Position numbers and translations under genes: made by a program
Assembly (NCBI GenBank): GCA_900175165.2
Contig: FWWN02000026.1
Span: 1-10,340, forward strand
Reading direction: 5' to 3'
DNA length: 10,340 nt
Origin: Rhizomucor pusillus
Lineage: Eukaryota > Mucoromycota > Mucoromycetes > Mucorales > Lichtheimiaceae
Shown: in pieces, positions 8,495 to 10,340 of the stretch
Position numbering within the stretch: position 1 is the stretch's first letter
Layout: every line of letters begins with the position of its first letter
The notes under the pieces: model-generated
Databases searched by the model: none
What the model was told of the DNA's origin: nothing
What the model saw: the letters and a program-made list of their open reading frames with translations, nothing else

Positions 8495-8726
8495 GTATAA
8501 TAACAATATATATCATTTAATTTCTCCCCGTTATGTAGATTAAACATCGTTCCATGAAAAGCAAAAGAGATCATGTTATGTGGAGGGTGTGGAAAAGATC
8601 AAAGGAAGGGTGGGGGATATGATATCGCGTTATATCACAGACGCTCATTCTTTGGGTGTAAATATATAGCTGGATGGTATGGTACACGGTGACTACTATG
8701 AAAAAGGACTCTAGGGAACCTCCTAA

Positions 8727-9856
8727 CTACTCTGCGACGGGGGTCACCTTGAAGAAGAAATTTCAGTTAGTGAATTAACGATTATGCTGCGCAGTTGTTG
8801 CCTTACATAATTACTGGGGATCATTCCTACAAGACCATCCGCTTTGCGTGCCTGCCACCAGTTTCCTTTCCGTTCGTGTACGTGCAACTTTTCACCCTTC
8901 TTAAATGACAGCTCGTTTGGATCCTCTGGATTTGCTTCGTCTATGTAGACAAAAGGGGGGTGAGAAATGATATCGTACGATTGTGTAAAGGTAAATACTT
9001 GCATGAATGAAGCGCCACAACAGGTATGCTGTACTCAGCGTGTGGAGACACAAACACAGTCTCTTCCTGGTCGTGTGTAGGTGGGTTTGGCAAATACATT
9101 GGAACTCTCGTGGGCTGCTGCTGTTGCCCTGGTGCTGGTCCAACCTCGTGAGCAGGGAAGGGTGTTGGTGGATACGGCGGCTGTGTCTGGTGGCCAGTGG
9201 CGGTCGAGTGAGCATCTGGTGCTGCTTTAGCCATGTCCACAACAGTAGCAAGTGAATTCGGGAACGTTCCATTGTATGTAGCTGATGGATATAGCTGGAT
9301 GGCAGATTCGTGCTGGATACCGAGTATGAATATCCAAGTAAACTAAACGTTTGAGGCACGACGTCAGTTTGGGACGGGGCGAATTTAAAGAAACCATCTG
9401 CATGCCTGCGCAACTATCATCACAATATACCCAGCCGACGCAATCGACAACGGTGTCACTCCCGCTGAAATATGTTTCGATATTTCGTCCGTGACATAGG
9501 GTACGCTGATCGCTGCCAGCGCAAGTATCTATGCGGGTTTGATCCAACGTCAACGGCTTTTTCCTGATTGTTTTGAGGGCTAAAGACTTCTTACCATGGA
9601 TCGACAGGCATACAGTGTGTTGGTGCATACAATGGTACATACGACAACGACGACAATCAGCTCATACACAGCGATCCACCAGGAGACGGCAGAAGGCAAT
9701 GTTCCTGAGGCGCAAAGGCCTGCAAACGAAATGATCCAGCCGATCTATCACCGAAGGTGTTGTCAATAATCATTCGCTCAGTACACCATAAATTGCTTGT
9801 AAACGTACAATTGCGATACCACATGAGAGCATCAAGGCATAGTTTTCTGACACCAT
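8727..9856 (-). CDS. SHO1: Sho1-like osmosensor, four TM helices plus SH3
   Basis: Sho1 is the plasma-membrane sensor of the HOG pathway in fungi; its SH3 domain binds a proline motif in the MAPKK Pbs2. Six exons in coding order: 9856-9809, 9744-9595, 9528-9406, 9342-9003, 8940-8807 and 8747-8727, giving 271 aa. Four hydrophobic segments lie near residues 6-26, 36-60, 66-80 and 96-115, including IGWIISFAG, SWWIAVYEL and SAGYIVMIVAQFTWIFILG, which follow the Sho1 pattern (GW, WW, SAG...IWIF). A proline/glutamine-rich linker follows. The SH3 domain (about 213-266) has ALHSYEANPEDPNELSF, GNWWQARKADG and IPSNYV. Introns 3 and 4 use GC donors. The last exon encodes only VTPVAE; its upstream intron has a CTAAC branch-point-like motif. 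The start ATGG has A at -3. It is shorter than yeast Sho1 (367 aa), mainly in the linker. Confidence 0.92.
8941..9002 (-). other. GC-AG intron in SHO1 (intron 4)
   Basis: Donor GCAAGT, acceptor ACATAG, 62 nt. Splicing joins ALHS and Y by T+AC, restoring the ALxxY motif of the SH3 domain before EANPEDPNE. The nearby GTATTT donor would break the frame. Confidence 0.88.
9343..9405 (-). other. Probable GC-AG intron in SHO1 (intron 3)
   Basis: Donor GCATGC after CAG, acceptor GTTTAG, 63 nt. Splicing here gives ten residues between SAG and WIF in the fourth TM helix, the same spacing I recall for other fungal Sho1 proteins. Weak in-frame GT alternatives (GTGATG at 9423, GTTGCG at 9414) would shorten the helix. 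The donor is less canonical than the other two GC donors. Confidence 0.65.
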
Positions 9857-9971
9857 TTTGAAAAGAAGGGGGAAAATGGGTACAAGTTAGAGTAAAAAAG
9901 AAAAAGAAGGAGAAAAAGGTGAGAGCAGTACGTTCGATTTGAGCGTAAATTCTTATGGCGAACCGAACCAA

Positions 9972-10009
9972 GTGTGTGTGTTCGCGTGTGTGTTGTATGC
10001 GTGTGTGTA
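9972..10009. repeat. Imperfect GT/CA-rich microsatellite
   Basis: Mostly GT dinucleotides with short interruptions, upstream of the SHO1 start. It is CA on the SHO1 sense strand and lies in a probable promoter, leader or leader intron. Confidence 0.75.
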
Positions 10010-10195
10010 GTCTTGACGTTAATGAATTATTTTGTCTTCTGCACCTGCATCGGGGTAGTGAAAACAGACAGCATTTGTCTTATGCATACAGGCACGTAGA
10101 TCTATGCTTGACTTTTTATCAATGGCAATGCAAGAACCAAGGTTGCTAGCGATGGCCATTGCAACTATGTACAACACGCACATACACACTCATAC

Positions 10196-10285
10196 CCTTA
10201 GGTCTGGCCTTTGGGTGCGGCGCTTCCTCTTCTCAGGTACGGTGGTGAGCAACGGTCCGCCTGTTCGGTTTACAATTTTTAACAT
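10196..10285 (-). CDS. Possible first exon of an unidentified gene (weak)
   Basis: On the minus strand an ATG at 10285 opens 30 codons ending at a donor-like GTATGA (10195). The peptide begins MLKIVNRTGG and has a basic EKRKRRTQR segment. An acceptor-like CATAG further on would add about 24 residues before a stop. I do not recognise it. It could be an upstream SHO1 exon, a small gene or chance. I found no in-phase splice linking it to the SHO1 coding start. Confidence 0.2.
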
Positions 10286-10340
10286 GCCTTATGCAGCTGC
10301 AAATAAAGCTATTTGTATTGAGGCGGGTCAACGTAGAACA

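Larger units (their letters stand above)
9857..10340. promoter_or_regulatory. Upstream region of SHO1
   Basis: This 484-bp stretch lies upstream of SHO1 to the window edge. On the minus strand it holds a pyrimidine-rich tract (about 9885-9920) near the SHO1 start, a GT/CA-rich tract (9972-10009), a 46-codon ORF (10159-10019) that could be a leader ORF, and a possible coding exon (10285-10196). On the plus strand AATAAA occurs at 10302-10307. None is enough to name a second gene. Confidence 0.4.

Noticed and set aside
9007..9413. ORFs on both strands overlapping the SHO1 linker
   Set aside because: They are other frames of the proline/glutamine-coding exon, whose frame is fixed by the TM and SH3 segments on both sides.
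1..10340. CRISPR arrays, insertion sequences, LTRs, tRNA or rRNA genes
   Set aside because: I saw no direct-repeat arrays, transposase or reverse-transcriptase motifs, or tRNA-like cloverleaf on reading the window; no structure search could be run.

Overview
This window is from a fungal nuclear genome. All seven recognisable genes are eukaryotic, and I find 30 short spliceosomal introns of about 50-93 nt. Two products are fungus-specific types: the osmosensor Sho1 and a membrane-anchored cysteine synthase of the Mcy1/Cys12 type. The high intron density, a Rab18 gene and a Ragulator p18 gene suggest an early-diverging fungus (Mucoromycota-like) or perhaps a basidiomycete. I could not run a phylogeny. 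There is no rRNA, tRNA, CRISPR array or transposon that I can support. All gene models below were built by hand from splice sites, reading-frame phase and remembered family conservation.

Layout, left to right: Rab18 GTPase (minus, 213-1233), which shares a 155-bp divergent spacer with a Cup1-type LYR protein (plus, 1389-2560). Next come a LAMTOR1/p18-like Ragulator subunit (plus, 2679-3383), the AAA protein Bcs1 (minus, 3564-5756, 11 exons) and the Mcy1-type cysteine synthase (minus, 5862-7351, with a 12-nt microexon). After a 541-bp divergent spacer lie OHCU decarboxylase of the uric acid pathway (plus, 7893-8489, ending in a peroxisomal SKM tail) and Sho1 (minus, 8727-9856). The last 484 bp hold the Sho1 upstream region, a GT-rich tract and a possible exon of another gene.

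The genes do not form a pathway cluster. Three are expected to act at mitochondria (LYR protein, Bcs1, cysteine synthase). Two act in membrane traffic or the lysosome/vacuole (Rab18, LAMTOR1), one in peroxisomes and one at the plasma membrane. The notable signals concern gene structure: three GC-AG introns among 30, a 12-nt microexon, a hidden first exon that supplies the LYR motif, tandem in-frame acceptors, two stop-free introns whose length is a multiple of three, and AATAAA signals that overlap or touch stop codons in three genes. I did not find a clear new multi-gene system.
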